Of a DNA stretch of 9,151 bases, positions 1 to 7,158 are shown piece after piece. Below the pieces are notes generated by a model. The model saw only the letters and a program-made list of their open reading frames with translations. It was not told the origin of the DNA and did not search any database. Position numbers and translations under genes: made by a program. Numbering within the stretch: the stretch's first letter is position 1; the number at the start of each line of letters is the position of its first letter. Source of the stretch: Bordetella parapertussis (lineage in GTDB: Bacteria > Pseudomonadota > Gammaproteobacteria > Burkholderiales > CAIKXV01); the NCBI GenBank assembly GCA_945877995.1, contig CAMDXD010000145.1, forward strand, positions 1-9,151, written 5' to 3'.

Positions 1-1320
1 GAGCGGCCAGCCGATGCAAAGATCATCGTCAGCAAGATCGTCGATGCCGCGCGCGCCCGCGAGGCGGCGCGCACGGCGCGCGAGATGACCCGGCGCAAGG
101 GTGTGCTCGACGGACTAGGCCTGCCGGGAAAGCTCGCTGATTGCCAGGAGCGCGATCCGGCGAAGTCCGAACTGTTCATCGTCGAGGGTGATTCCGCAGG
201 CGGGTCGGCCAAGCAGGGCCGAGACCGCAAGAACCAGGCGATCCTGCCGCTGAAGGGCAAGATACTGAACGTGGAGAAGTCGCGCTTCGACCGTGTCGTC
301 TCGTCGCAGGAGATCGCGACGCTGATCACCGTGCTCGGCACCAGCATCGGCAGCGTCGAATACGACATCAGCAAGCTGCGCTACCACCGTGTGATCCTGA
401 TGACCGATGCCGACGTGGACGGCTCCCATATACGCACGCTGCTGCTGACCCTGTTCTACCGCCAGATGCCCGAACTGGTCGAGCGCGGCCATGTCTACAT
501 CGCGCAGCCGCCGCTGTATAAGGTGAAGCACGGCAAGGACGAGCGTTACATCAAGGACGAGCACGAGCTCAAGCAGTACCTGCTGCGCGTTGCGCTGGAC
601 GGTGCAGCGCTTGACCCGGGCAAGGGTCCGGATACCGTGGCGGCGCAGGTGCTGTCTGGCGAAGCCCTCGAAGAACTCGCGCGCGAATACCTGCTCGCCG
701 AGGCCGTAATCACTCGCCTGTCGCGTCGGTTCGACACGCTGTTCCTGCATGCGCTGATTTCCGAGACCGACATCGATGTCTCGACCTACGCGAACGCGCG
801 AGCATCCGTCGACCGCATCAACAAGCGGCTCACCGGTAGCGTGGTCGAGATCGCGCTCGAAGCCGAGCCCGACAGCGAGGCGATTCGCCTGCGCGTACGC
901 CGCAACGAACACGGCAACTGGCGCACCACCGATGTCGATTCGTCGTTCTTCGAGGGCGGCGACTATCAGCAGCTGCGCAAGACCGGCCTGGTACTGCAGG
1001 GCCTGCTCGGGCCGGATGCGCGCATCCGCCGCAACGACAAAGAGCATCCGGTCAGCGTGTTCAAGGACGCGCTCGACTGGCTGCTCGAGCAGGCGAAGGC
1101 CGGCCTGACTCTGCAGCGCTACAAGGGCCTGGGCGAGATGAACCCCGCGCAGCTGTGGGAAACCACGATGGACCCGACCACGCGCCGCCTGCTGCGTGTG
1201 CAGATCGAAGACGGCATAACCGCTGACGAAGTATTTACCAAACTGATGGGCGAACTGGTCGAGCCACGGCGCGAATTCATCGAGCAGAATGCGCTGGGCG
1301 TGAGGAACCTGGACGTCTGA
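1..1320 (+). CDS. gyrB: DNA gyrase subunit B, 3' part (5' end outside window)
   Basis: GyrB is the ATPase subunit of gyrase, which works with GyrA to introduce negative supercoils. The frame is open from the first base, giving 439 residues up to a TGA; about the first 375 residues of a typical 800-residue protein (the GHKL ATPase and most of the transducer domain) lie upstream. The first visible residues, around DAKIIVSKIVDAARAREAAR, match the end of the transducer domain. The TOPRIM domain follows, with EGDSAGG at 62-68 (catalytic Glu) and the Mg-binding DADVDGSH at 136-143. After IAQPPLYKVK there is a divergent stretch of about 170 residues, the insertion typical of Gram-negative GyrB. The conserved tail QRYKGLGEMNPAQLW starts at residue 372. 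This tail and the insertion favour GyrB over ParE. It converges on topB. I see nothing broken in it; certainty is high. Confidence 0.97.
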   Translation, partial: ERPADAKIIVSKIVDAARAREAARTAREMTRRKGVLDGLGLPGKLADCQERDPAKSELFIVEGDSAGGSAKQGRDRKNQAILPLKGKILNVEKSRFDRVVSSQEIATLITVLGTSIGSVEYDISKLRYHRVILMTDADVDGSHIRTLLLTLFYRQMPELVERGHVYIAQPPLYKVKHGKDERYIKDEHELKQYLLRVALDGAALDPGKGPDTVAAQVLSGEALEELAREYLLAEAVITRLSRRFDTLFLHALISETDIDVSTYANARASVDRINKRLTGSVVEIALEAEPDSEAIRLRVRRNEHGNWRTTDVDSSFFEGGDYQQLRKTGLVLQGLLGPDARIRRNDKEHPVSVFKDALDWLLEQAKAGLTLQRYKGLGEMNPAQLWETTMDPTTRRLLRVQIEDGITADEVFTKLMGELVEPRREFIEQNALGVRNLDV

Positions 1321-1332
1321 ACCGCGACAGGG

Positions 1333-4119
1333 TCACGCAGCAGCCTTCTTCCGGGTAGCCGCCGTCTTCGTGCCGGCCTTGGCAACCGTGCGCTTGGTGA
1401 TCGCCTTCGCGGCCTTGCGCCCACCTGCAATTGCGCCAGCGCCTGCGGCGGCCGCACCCTCGCTCTCGGCTGCTGCTGCCGCCGCCTTCGCTGCCGCAAC
1501 CTTCGCCACCACCTTCGCCGCCGTCTTCGGTACCCGCGGTTCGAACTCGAAGCTCACCTTGCCATCACCGCCCCGTACCAGGTAGGCGGAAAACGGCCGG
1601 CCCTTCTTCGAGATGAACTTGTGCAGCAGGTCGGTCTTGCCGGTGGTGAGCAGTCTCTCCATCTGCGCCTGCTCGATCTCGCGCTGCAGGATGATCTTGC
1701 CCGAGCGGAAGTCGCACTGGCGGTCCGGGCCGACCGACTTCTCGCACTGGTAGGCGAGCCCGGTGTCGTAGACCTTGTGGTTGCATTTCGGACAGTCGCC
1801 CAGCGGCGTCTTGTCGGAGAAATCGATCGGCTCGCCACCGTCGGCAGCCGACTGGCCGAAGTCGAACTCGGTCGAGAACTCGGCATTGAGCTTGATCATC
1901 GCCGCGAACGGCCGGCCGAGACGGCTGCGGAAACCCTGCAGCGGGCCGATCTTGCCGGCGACGATCAGTTCCTCGAGCTCGATCGGCTCGAACTGCCGGC
2001 CGGACAGGATGCGCCATACCGAGAATTCGCACTTCTGGCACTGGAACTTCTTGTAGTTCTCTTTCACCACGCCACCGCATTTCGGGCACGGTGCATCGAG
2101 TGTCGTGTAGTCGCCCGGGACGGTATCGGTCTCGTGGCCTTTCGCCCGCTCGACCAGGTTGCGGGTCATCGCGGCGATCTCTTCCATGAATGCTGGCCGG
2201 CCGATGCGTCCCTGTTCCATCTCGGCCAGCTTGAACTCCCATTCGCCGGTCAGCTCCGGCGAACACAGTTCGGCGATGTCCAGCCCCTTGAGCAGGGTCA
2301 TCAGTGAGAATGCCTTCGGGGTCGGCCTGAGTTCGCGCCCTTCGCGCACCACGTATTCTTCGTAGATGAGCTTCTCGATGATGCCGGCGCGCGTGGCCGG
2401 AGTGCCCAGGCCACGCTCCTTCATCGCGTCGCGCAGTTCTTCGTCGTCGATCAGCTTGCCGGCGCCTTCCATCGCGGAGAGCAGCGTGGCTTCGTTGTAG
2501 CGCGCCGGCGCACGGGTCTGCTCGGCACGCGCATCGATTTCGATCGTCGAGACCGTCTCGCCGGCGGTCACCATCGCCAGCGAGGGCGAATCGTCGTCTG
2601 CGACATCCTTGCCGTAGACCGACAGCCAGCCCGGGTTCACCAGGACCTTGCCTTCGGTCTTGAACGGTTCGCCTTCGACGCGCGTGATGCGAGTGGTCAG
2701 CAGGTATTCGGCCGGCGGGAAGAACACCGCCATGAACCGCTTGGTGACCAGGTCGTAGATCTTCTCTTCCGCCTCGGACAACGACTTCGGCGTCATCGGG
2801 GTGGGAATGATCGCGAAGTGGTCGCTGACCTTTGCGTTGTTGAAGATGCGCTTGTTCGGCTTCACCCAGCCTGACTTCAGGATCTGCCCGGCCGACTTCG
2901 CATAGCGGGTGCCGGACATGGCTTCCAGCGTCGCATGCACGGTGTCGACATAGTCTTCCGGCAGCGCGCGGGAATCCGTCCGCGGGTAGGTGAGTGCCTT
3001 GTGTTTCTCGTAGAGCGCCTGCGCGATCGACAGCGTCGTCTTCGCCGAGAAACCGAAGCGCCCGTTGGCTTCGCGCTGCAGGCTGGTGAGGTCGTACAGA
3101 AGCGGCGACAGCTGGGTCGACGGTTTCGTCTCCTCGGTCACCACGCCCGGCTTGCCGCGGCACTTCTCGGCGATCGATGTGGCGCGCGCGCCGTCCCACA
3201 GCCGTTCGGCCTTCAGTTCCGGGTCGCGCGCTTCGCCGTCGGGTAACTCCTTGCCCCTGGCGAACGTCTCGTCGAACCAGCGGCCGGGATAGGTGCCCTT
3301 TGCCGCTTCGAACACACCGTGGATCTCGAAGTACTGGCGCGAGACGAAGCGCTTGATCTTCTCTTCGCGGTCGACCAGGATCGCCAGCGTCGGCGACTGC
3401 ACGCGGCCGACCGTGGTCTTGTGGAAACCGCCGGTCTTGGAATTGAACGCGGTCATCGCCCGCGTGCCGTTGATGCCGACCAGCCAGTCAGCTTCTGACC
3501 GGCAGACCGCGGCATCGGCCAGGGGCAGCAGGTCACTGTCGTCGCGCAGGTTCTCGAAGCCGTTGCGAATCGCGGCTGGCGTCATCGACTGAAGCCACAG
3601 CCGCTGGATCGGCTTGTCGACCTTTGCGTGCTGCACGATGTAGCGGAAGATGAGTTCGCCCTCGCGCCCCGCGTCGCAGGCGTTGACCAGCGCGGTGATG
3701 TCCTTGCGCTTGAGCAGGCGCACCAGCATCTTCAGCCGGTCCTCGTTCTTCTCGATCGGACGCAGCCCGAAATGCGGCGGGATCACCGGCAGCTGCGCGA
3801 ACGACCACTTGCCCCGCTTGACCTCGAACTCGTCGGGCACGACCAGCTCGAGCAGGTGGCCGACCGCGGACGACAGCACGTACTGGTCGTTCTCGAAATA
3901 GTCCTGGTGCTTCTCGAAGCCGCCGAGGACGCGGGCGATGTCGTTGGCGACGGAGGGCTTCTCGGCAATGATCAGCGTCTTGCCTTCGCCAGCCGTTGCA
4001 GCGGCGCTCGCCGTCTTCGACGATTTCGCCCGGCCGGAGCCCTTCGCAGGCGGGCTGCTGGAGATCGTTTCGGTAGTCGATTTGCGGGTTCTGGTAGCCA
4101 CGGTATCCGTTCGAAGCAT
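1333..4119 (-). CDS. topB: DNA topoisomerase III (type IA)
   Basis: This is a type IA topoisomerase that cuts one strand through a 5'-phosphotyrosine and resolves linked single-stranded or precatenated DNA. It has 928 residues, far more than the roughly 650 of E. coli TopB. The TOPRIM domain begins at residue 48 (TLIIAEKPSVA, Glu53) and carries DAGREGE at 149-155. The catalytic tyrosine is Tyr378 in LTYPRTDSR. LGTPATRAGIIEKL (571-584) is another family motif. Two zinc modules follow the core: Cys678/681/694/697 and Cys776/779/792/802, each followed by a segment containing GRPF. Residues 1-47 are a Ser/Thr/Lys-rich extension, and from about 864 there is a basic Ala/Lys tail. The ATG at 4119 has no clear ribosome site; an in-frame GTG at 4101 is an alternative start that would shorten the extension by six residues. 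The start is the only uncertain part. Confidence 0.94.
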   Translation of the reverse strand: MLRTDTVATRTRKSTTETISSSPPAKGSGRAKSSKTASAAATAGEGKTLIIAEKPSVANDIARVLGGFEKHQDYFENDQYVLSSAVGHLLELVVPDEFEVKRGKWSFAQLPVIPPHFGLRPIEKNEDRLKMLVRLLKRKDITALVNACDAGREGELIFRYIVQHAKVDKPIQRLWLQSMTPAAIRNGFENLRDDSDLLPLADAAVCRSEADWLVGINGTRAMTAFNSKTGGFHKTTVGRVQSPTLAILVDREEKIKRFVSRQYFEIHGVFEAAKGTYPGRWFDETFARGKELPDGEARDPELKAERLWDGARATSIAEKCRGKPGVVTEETKPSTQLSPLLYDLTSLQREANGRFGFSAKTTLSIAQALYEKHKALTYPRTDSRALPEDYVDTVHATLEAMSGTRYAKSAGQILKSGWVKPNKRIFNNAKVSDHFAIIPTPMTPKSLSEAEEKIYDLVTKRFMAVFFPPAEYLLTTRITRVEGEPFKTEGKVLVNPGWLSVYGKDVADDDSPSLAMVTAGETVSTIEIDARAEQTRAPARYNEATLLSAMEGAGKLIDDEELRDAMKERGLGTPATRAGIIEKLIYEEYVVREGRELRPTPKAFSLMTLLKGLDIAELCSPELTGEWEFKLAEMEQGRIGRPAFMEEIAAMTRNLVERAKGHETDTVPGDYTTLDAPCPKCGGVVKENYKKFQCQKCEFSVWRILSGRQFEPIELEELIVAGKIGPLQGFRSRLGRPFAAMIKLNAEFSTEFDFGQSAADGGEPIDFSDKTPLGDCPKCNHKVYDTGLAYQCEKSVGPDRQCDFRSGKIILQREIEQAQMERLLTTGKTDLLHKFISKKGRPFSAYLVRGGDGKVSFEFEPRVPKTAAKVVAKVAAAKAAAAAAESEGAAAAGAGAIAGGRKAAKAITKRTVAKAGTKTAATRKKAAA

Positions 4120-4298
4120 GGAATTTCGCGCGGTTGACGGTCATCTGCAGCCGGTGTGCGCGAAAAAAGTGCGTTTGATCATAAGGGGATTCGGCCGACA
4201 GCGGAAACCGGCGTCGATTTCGGCCGGCCCCACAAGGGCTACCGCCCTGCCGCAAGGGGACACTCACAGCACTGGCCGGAGAGCCGCGCACCCATCGG
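4120..4298. other. dprA-topB intergenic spacer
   Basis: This is a 179-bp non-coding gap between the dprA stop and the topB start, both on the minus strand. It holds the possible -10 box for topB and a small perfect hairpin at 4235-4248 (AGGGC-TACC-GCCCT) about 50 bases past the dprA stop, with no T-run after it, so it is not a standard terminator. Many proteobacteria have smg (DUF494, about 150 codons) next to dprA on this side; the gap is too short to hold it. Confidence 0.6.
4178..4183 (-). promoter_or_regulatory. possible -10 box for topB
   Basis: On the minus strand this reads TATGAT, five of six matches to the sigma-70 -10 consensus, about 60 bases ahead of the topB ATG and inside the dprA-topB spacer. 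No convincing -35 box lies 16-18 bases upstream (TTCCGC or TTTCCG at best), so this is a weak proposal. A T-run lies between it and the gene, at 4163-4168. Confidence 0.25.
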
Positions 4299-5543
4299 TC
4301 AGTCGGCCCTCGCGAATTCAAAGCCCGCCTCCGCCAGACGCTGGAAAAGCCCGTGCCCGGCCGGTGCGATGCGCGCGGCGAGCTCGAGTTCGACCAGTGC
4401 GGCGTTGACGCGTTGTGGCGTCCAGCCGAGCACCGAGCAGAGCGTATCTGCAGAGACAGGTTCGTGGGTGACAACTGCAAGCATAGCCTGTGGATCGGCA
4501 TCGAGTGGCATAACCTGGGCTGGTCCTGTTGCGGACCCGGTCTCGGACCCGGTCTCGGACCCGGACCCGGGTCTGGCGCGCTCCATGCCGGGACGGCGGA
4601 CGGCGTGGCGCGGGCCTGGCACCGCAACCGGCGCCCGTGCCCAGCCCAGTTCCTCGATCACGTCAGCAGTGCTTTCGGTGAGCTTCGCACCCTGGCGGAT
4701 CAGCAGGTGGCAACCCCTCGCCATCGGGGAATGGATCGACCCAGGGACAGCGAACACCTCCCTGCCCTGTTCCGTCGCGAGCCGGGCGGTGATCAGCGAG
4801 CCGCTGCGCAGGTTGGCTTCGACGACCAGGCATCCCAGCGCCAGCCCGCTCAGGATACGGTTACGGCGCGGGAAATGGTCTGCCCGAGCGCTCGTGCCGA
4901 GCGGGAACTCGGACACCAGTGCGCCGTCGAGTGCGATGCTGTGAGCGAGGTCGCGGTTGCGGGCCGGGTAGACGATGTCCAGGCCGGTCCCGACCACGGC
5001 GACGGTCGAGCCAGCACCGCCCAGCGCACCGCGATGCGCCGCGGCGTCGATGCCCAGGGCGAGGCCGCTGACCACCGTCAGCCCCGCTTCGGAGAAGCCG
5101 CGTGCGAAACCCTCCGCGGTCTGTGCACCCAGAGGCGAGGGGTTGCGGCTGCCGACGATTGCCAGGGCTGGCCGCTGCAACAGGTCTAGCCGCCCGGCCA
5201 CGTACAAGAGGGCCGGTGGATCATCGATTTCCTGCAGCAGGCACGGGTAGGCGGGGTCGTCGAGCGACAGCAGGTGGTGGCCCGGTTCAGCCAGCCAGCC
5301 GAGCGCCAGCGCGACCCGCGGGTCTGCGCCCCCGATTTGCAGCGCCCGGGCGAGATCGAGCGGGTTGCCGCCGCGCGCCCGGCCCCCCGGCGCGCCGGCC
5401 AGCCTGGTCGCGGTGATCGCGGTCCGCGATGGCCAGTCGAGTTCCGGCCCGCCGGCTTGCGCCAGCTCGCGACGGATCCGATCCGTGATGCCGGGTGCGA
5501 AGGCGGCCGCGAGCCAGCCGATCGTGTTGCTGCCGACGGGCAT
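4299..5543 (-). CDS. dprA: DNA-processing protein DprA (Smf)
   Basis: DprA is a cytoplasmic protein that binds incoming single-stranded DNA during natural transformation and helps load RecA. The protein has 414 residues from the chosen start. The N-terminal part (about 1-90) is a SAM-like region. The Rossmann-fold core carries GSRNPS at 131-136, SGLALGID at 159-166, FPRRNRI at 224-230, SGSLITA at 247-253 and PGS at 267-269. A Pro/Gly/Ser-rich linker (about 303-345) with GSET repeats leads to a C-terminal winged-helix domain (about 348-405). I chose the ATG at 5543 because AGAGGAG sits eight bases ahead of it and the family starts near here; an in-frame start at 5606 would add 21 residues that look unrelated to the family. 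It lies downstream of tsaP on the same strand, 99 bp apart, and may share its transcript. Confidence 0.96.
   Translation of the reverse strand: MPVGSNTIGWLAAAFAPGITDRIRRELAQAGGPELDWPSRTAITATRLAGAPGGRARGGNPLDLARALQIGGADPRVALALGWLAEPGHHLLSLDDPAYPCLLQEIDDPPALLYVAGRLDLLQRPALAIVGSRNPSPLGAQTAEGFARGFSEAGLTVVSGLALGIDAAAHRGALGGAGSTVAVVGTGLDIVYPARNRDLAHSIALDGALVSEFPLGTSARADHFPRRNRILSGLALGCLVVEANLRSGSLITARLATEQGREVFAVPGSIHSPMARGCHLLIRQGAKLTESTADVIEELGWARAPVAVPGPRHAVRRPGMERARPGSGSETGSETGSATGPAQVMPLDADPQAMLAVVTHEPVSADTLCSVLGWTPQRVNAALVELELAARIAPAGHGLFQRLAEAGFEFARAD
4533..4574. repeat. 12-bp tandem repeat in the dprA linker
   Basis: On the plus strand GGACCCGGTCTC occurs twice back to back (4533-4556), followed by two partial copies ending in the perfect 10-bp palindrome GACCCGGGTC (4564-4573). 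On the coding strand each unit reads Gly-Ser-Glu-Thr. Because 12 is a multiple of three, gain or loss of a unit would change linker length but not the frame. Confidence 0.85.
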
Positions 5544-5564
5544 CTGTCGCGCTCCTCTGTCCTG
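5544..5564 (-). promoter_or_regulatory. ribosome binding site that fixes the dprA start
   Basis: Read on the minus strand, ACAGAGGAGCGCGACAG precedes the ATG at 5543. AGGAG is a strong Shine-Dalgarno match at eight bases spacing. This supports the shorter DprA start over the in-frame one at 5606. Confidence 0.75.
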
Positions 5565-5609
5565 GGTGGAAGACCGGCCCGGCACAAGCCGGCACGGGGA
5601 ACCCACCCG

Positions 5610-5630
5610 GCGACCGGCGCAGCCGGTCGC
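5610..5630. other. perfect 9-bp hairpin between tsaP and dprA
   Basis: GCGACCGGC and GCCGGTCGC form a perfect 9-bp stem around a 3-base loop (GCA on plus, TGC on minus), 12 bases past the tsaP stop in the direction of transcription. What follows on the minus strand is CGGGTGGGTTCCCC, with no T-run, so it does not look like a standard intrinsic terminator. A second, smaller hairpin (CCGGC-ACAA-GCCGG) lies at 5579-5592. It may be a leaky terminator, a 3'-end stabiliser or a processing site. Confidence 0.6.
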
Positions 5631-5642
5631 AATACAGCCGGA

Positions 5643-6953
5643 TCAGGGGTTGCGCACGACGTCGCTGACGTTCACCGGGCGAGAGGTGTCCATGATGATC
5701 GCGTAGCTGACGCGATCAAACGTGCGAAACACCATCAGGATGCCATAACGTTCCTCGGGTACTCCCTTGCCGGTGCGCATGCTCTGCGCGGAGGGCGCGC
5801 CCGCGCTGCCGAGACTCGGCGCTGCAGCCTGTCCTGTCGGGCCAACCCGGCCCCAGATGACATCGCCGCGCAGGTTGCTCATGTCGAGGTCTTCGCGCGG
5901 CAGGCGCTGGCTCTCCAGCGGGGTATCGCTGCCGGACGGGCCGACGCGGCCCCAAAGCACGCTCGGCCGGTTGCTGGCACGCTCGGCGAGTGGATTGCGG
6001 AACATCGCCAGCACGTTGCCTACCTCGAGGCCGTCATTCCTGCCGCGGTTGAGCGTCACGATGTCGTACTGCGCCACTTCGACCACGTTGGCGCGGCCGT
6101 AGACACCGATGATACGACCATTGACCGGCTGCGCTGGCGGGCGCGGGATGTACTCCGGGAACCCGGACGGTGGCACCGGCACCAGCCGGTCGCCGATCAC
6201 GATCTCCTGCGTGGAGCGCACGATCTCTACGGTAGAGATTTCGCCGAAGCGGGCAACCTTGACTTCGCCAAGATAGAACGCCTCGCGCCCGAGCGGCTGC
6301 TTCGTGTCAGGATCGATCAGCATCTCGCCCGGACGGAACACCTGGAAACTGCGACCCAGATTTTCGTCCAGCCCCCTCACGTAGGCGACGTTGCCGGCGC
6401 CGAGGACCACTCGGTTTTCCTGTGTTTCGATGATGGTCGCCGCGGCTGCGATCTGCTCGTTCGACACGATGAACGGACGCACCAGGAACGGTTCGATCTT
6501 CTGCGACGGAATGGCCGGGATCGCCTTCGGCCCGATCGACTCGACGCGAATATTCGGCGACAGCTTCGTGACCTGCTGCGCCTGGATCAGGCGGGCGGCC
6601 GGCTCCCCGCGTTCGGCACGACGATTGATCACCACGATATCGCCGGGGAAGATCCGGTGCGGGCTCCGGATCTGGTCCTTGTTCATGTTCCAGAGCTCGC
6701 CCCAGCGCCACGGGTCTTTCAGGAAGCGGCTGGCGATCGACCACAGCGTGTCGCCGGCCGCAACGACATGGCGGTCCGGTGCGTCGTCGCGAAGCTCGGG
6801 CGCCGCGACGGTTGCCGTCGCGGTGGCTGCCGGCTGCCGGGGCTCACCCGGTGCGGTCGGCTGTGCGGACGCGCTGCCGGCAAATACCAGACAGGCGCCG
6901 GCAATCGCGAGCGATATAATGGTGGATGTCATCGGCTTGTCTATCGGGCGCAT
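5643..6953 (-). CDS. tsaP: LysM-domain secreted protein, TsaP-like (type IV pilus secretin-associated)
   Basis: TsaP, where studied, binds peptidoglycan through its LysM domain and anchors the outer-membrane type IV pilus secretin PilQ. This protein has 436 residues. Residues 1-30 form a signal peptide (Arg/Lys start, hydrophobic stretch, cleavage likely after ASA30). Cys21 sits in IAGAC, a poor lipobox with hydrophobic residues after it, so a soluble periplasmic protein is more likely than a lipoprotein. LysM spans about 61-110 (HVVAAGDTLWSIASRF to IFPGDIVVI). The rest contains GLEVGNVLAMF (308-318) and ERYGILMVFRTFDRVSYA (401-418), hallmark segments of this family. Residues 320-398 look inserted. 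Of the two adjacent ATGs (6956, 6953), I chose the second: GGGGGAGG then lies at a workable distance. Its place between dprA and def matches PA0020 (tsaP) of P. aeruginosa. The LysM identity is firm; the pilus role is inferred from synteny and family. Confidence 0.87.
   Translation of the reverse strand: MRPIDKPMTSTIISLAIAGACLVFAGSASAQPTAPGEPRQPAATATATVAAPELRDDAPDRHVVAAGDTLWSIASRFLKDPWRWGELWNMNKDQIRSPHRIFPGDIVVINRRAERGEPAARLIQAQQVTKLSPNIRVESIGPKAIPAIPSQKIEPFLVRPFIVSNEQIAAAATIIETQENRVVLGAGNVAYVRGLDENLGRSFQVFRPGEMLIDPDTKQPLGREAFYLGEVKVARFGEISTVEIVRSTQEIVIGDRLVPVPPSGFPEYIPRPPAQPVNGRIIGVYGRANVVEVAQYDIVTLNRGRNDGLEVGNVLAMFRNPLAERASNRPSVLWGRVGPSGSDTPLESQRLPREDLDMSNLRGDVIWGRVGPTGQAAAPSLGSAGAPSAQSMRTGKGVPEERYGILMVFRTFDRVSYAIIMDTSRPVNVSDVVRNP
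5760..5996 (-). repeat. probable insertion in TsaP with duplicated WGRVGP motif
   Basis: Residues 320-398 of the TsaP-like protein, between GNVLAMF and the conserved ERYGILMVFRTF end, contain WGRVGPSG (334-341, bases 5931-5954) and WGRVGPTG (367-374, bases 5832-5855), 33 residues apart, followed by an Ala/Gly/Ser/Pro-rich stretch. From memory, relatives join the flanking blocks through a shorter, charged linker. Confidence 0.6.
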
Positions 6954-7158
6954 CATCGCCTCCCCCGCCGCGGCGCGGTGGTGTAAGAAGTCTGACCTCC
7001 GGACGAACGCGCGAGACGCCACCGCATGCAGTGTCCTGGGCAGGAGTCGGGCCGGGGCACCGACCGAGCGCCAGATCACCGTAGGGCGACCGGATGCACT
7101 CCGGAGTTAAAATGTTGCATGAGATTCTGCGGTTAATGTATTAAATTAGCAAGCAATT
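6954..7158. promoter_or_regulatory. divergent tsaP/def promoter region
   Basis: This 205-bp gap separates the leftward tsaP start from the rightward def start. Bases 7101-7158 hold only 20 G or C out of 58, against a GC-rich background, as expected for a promoter. For def, TTGCAT (7115-7120) and TATTAA (7139-7144) are 18 bases apart. For tsaP, the minus strand offers TTGCTA and CAGAAT at 17 bases, overlapping the def elements. Overlapping inverted repeats lie at 7090-7107. The remaining part (6954-7089) is GC-rich and would be a long tsaP leader. The individual boxes are uncertain; the region as a whole is more secure. Confidence 0.5.

Noticed and set aside
115..1047. 310-codon open frame antisense to gyrB
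   Set aside because: It lies entirely opposite a conserved gyrB domain. Long stop-free shadow frames are expected in GC-rich DNA, and its translation resembles no family I know.
1565..3199. 544-codon open frame overlapping topB on the same strand
   Set aside because: It is a frame-shifted reading of topB, Arg/Pro/Gly-rich, while the topB frame itself is intact with all motifs.
3533..4627. 364-codon minus-strand frame spanning the dprA-topB spacer
   Set aside because: It overlaps the ends of both genes in the wrong frame and its Arg-rich translation has no recognisable domain; it is not a displaced smg.
5544..5606. Longer DprA beginning at 5606
   Set aside because: A strong ribosome site sits just ahead of the ATG at 5543, and the extra 21 residues include the spacer hairpin region and look non-coding.
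6915..6920. Perfect TATAAT on the plus strand inside the tsaP signal-peptide codons
   Set aside because: No -35 element lies at a suitable distance (CAGGCG at 17 bases), and there is no gene it would obviously serve before the AT-rich def promoter.
5274..6986. 570-codon plus-strand frame opposite tsaP and dprA
   Set aside because: It is the complement of two well-supported genes, with no family features and no ribosome site.
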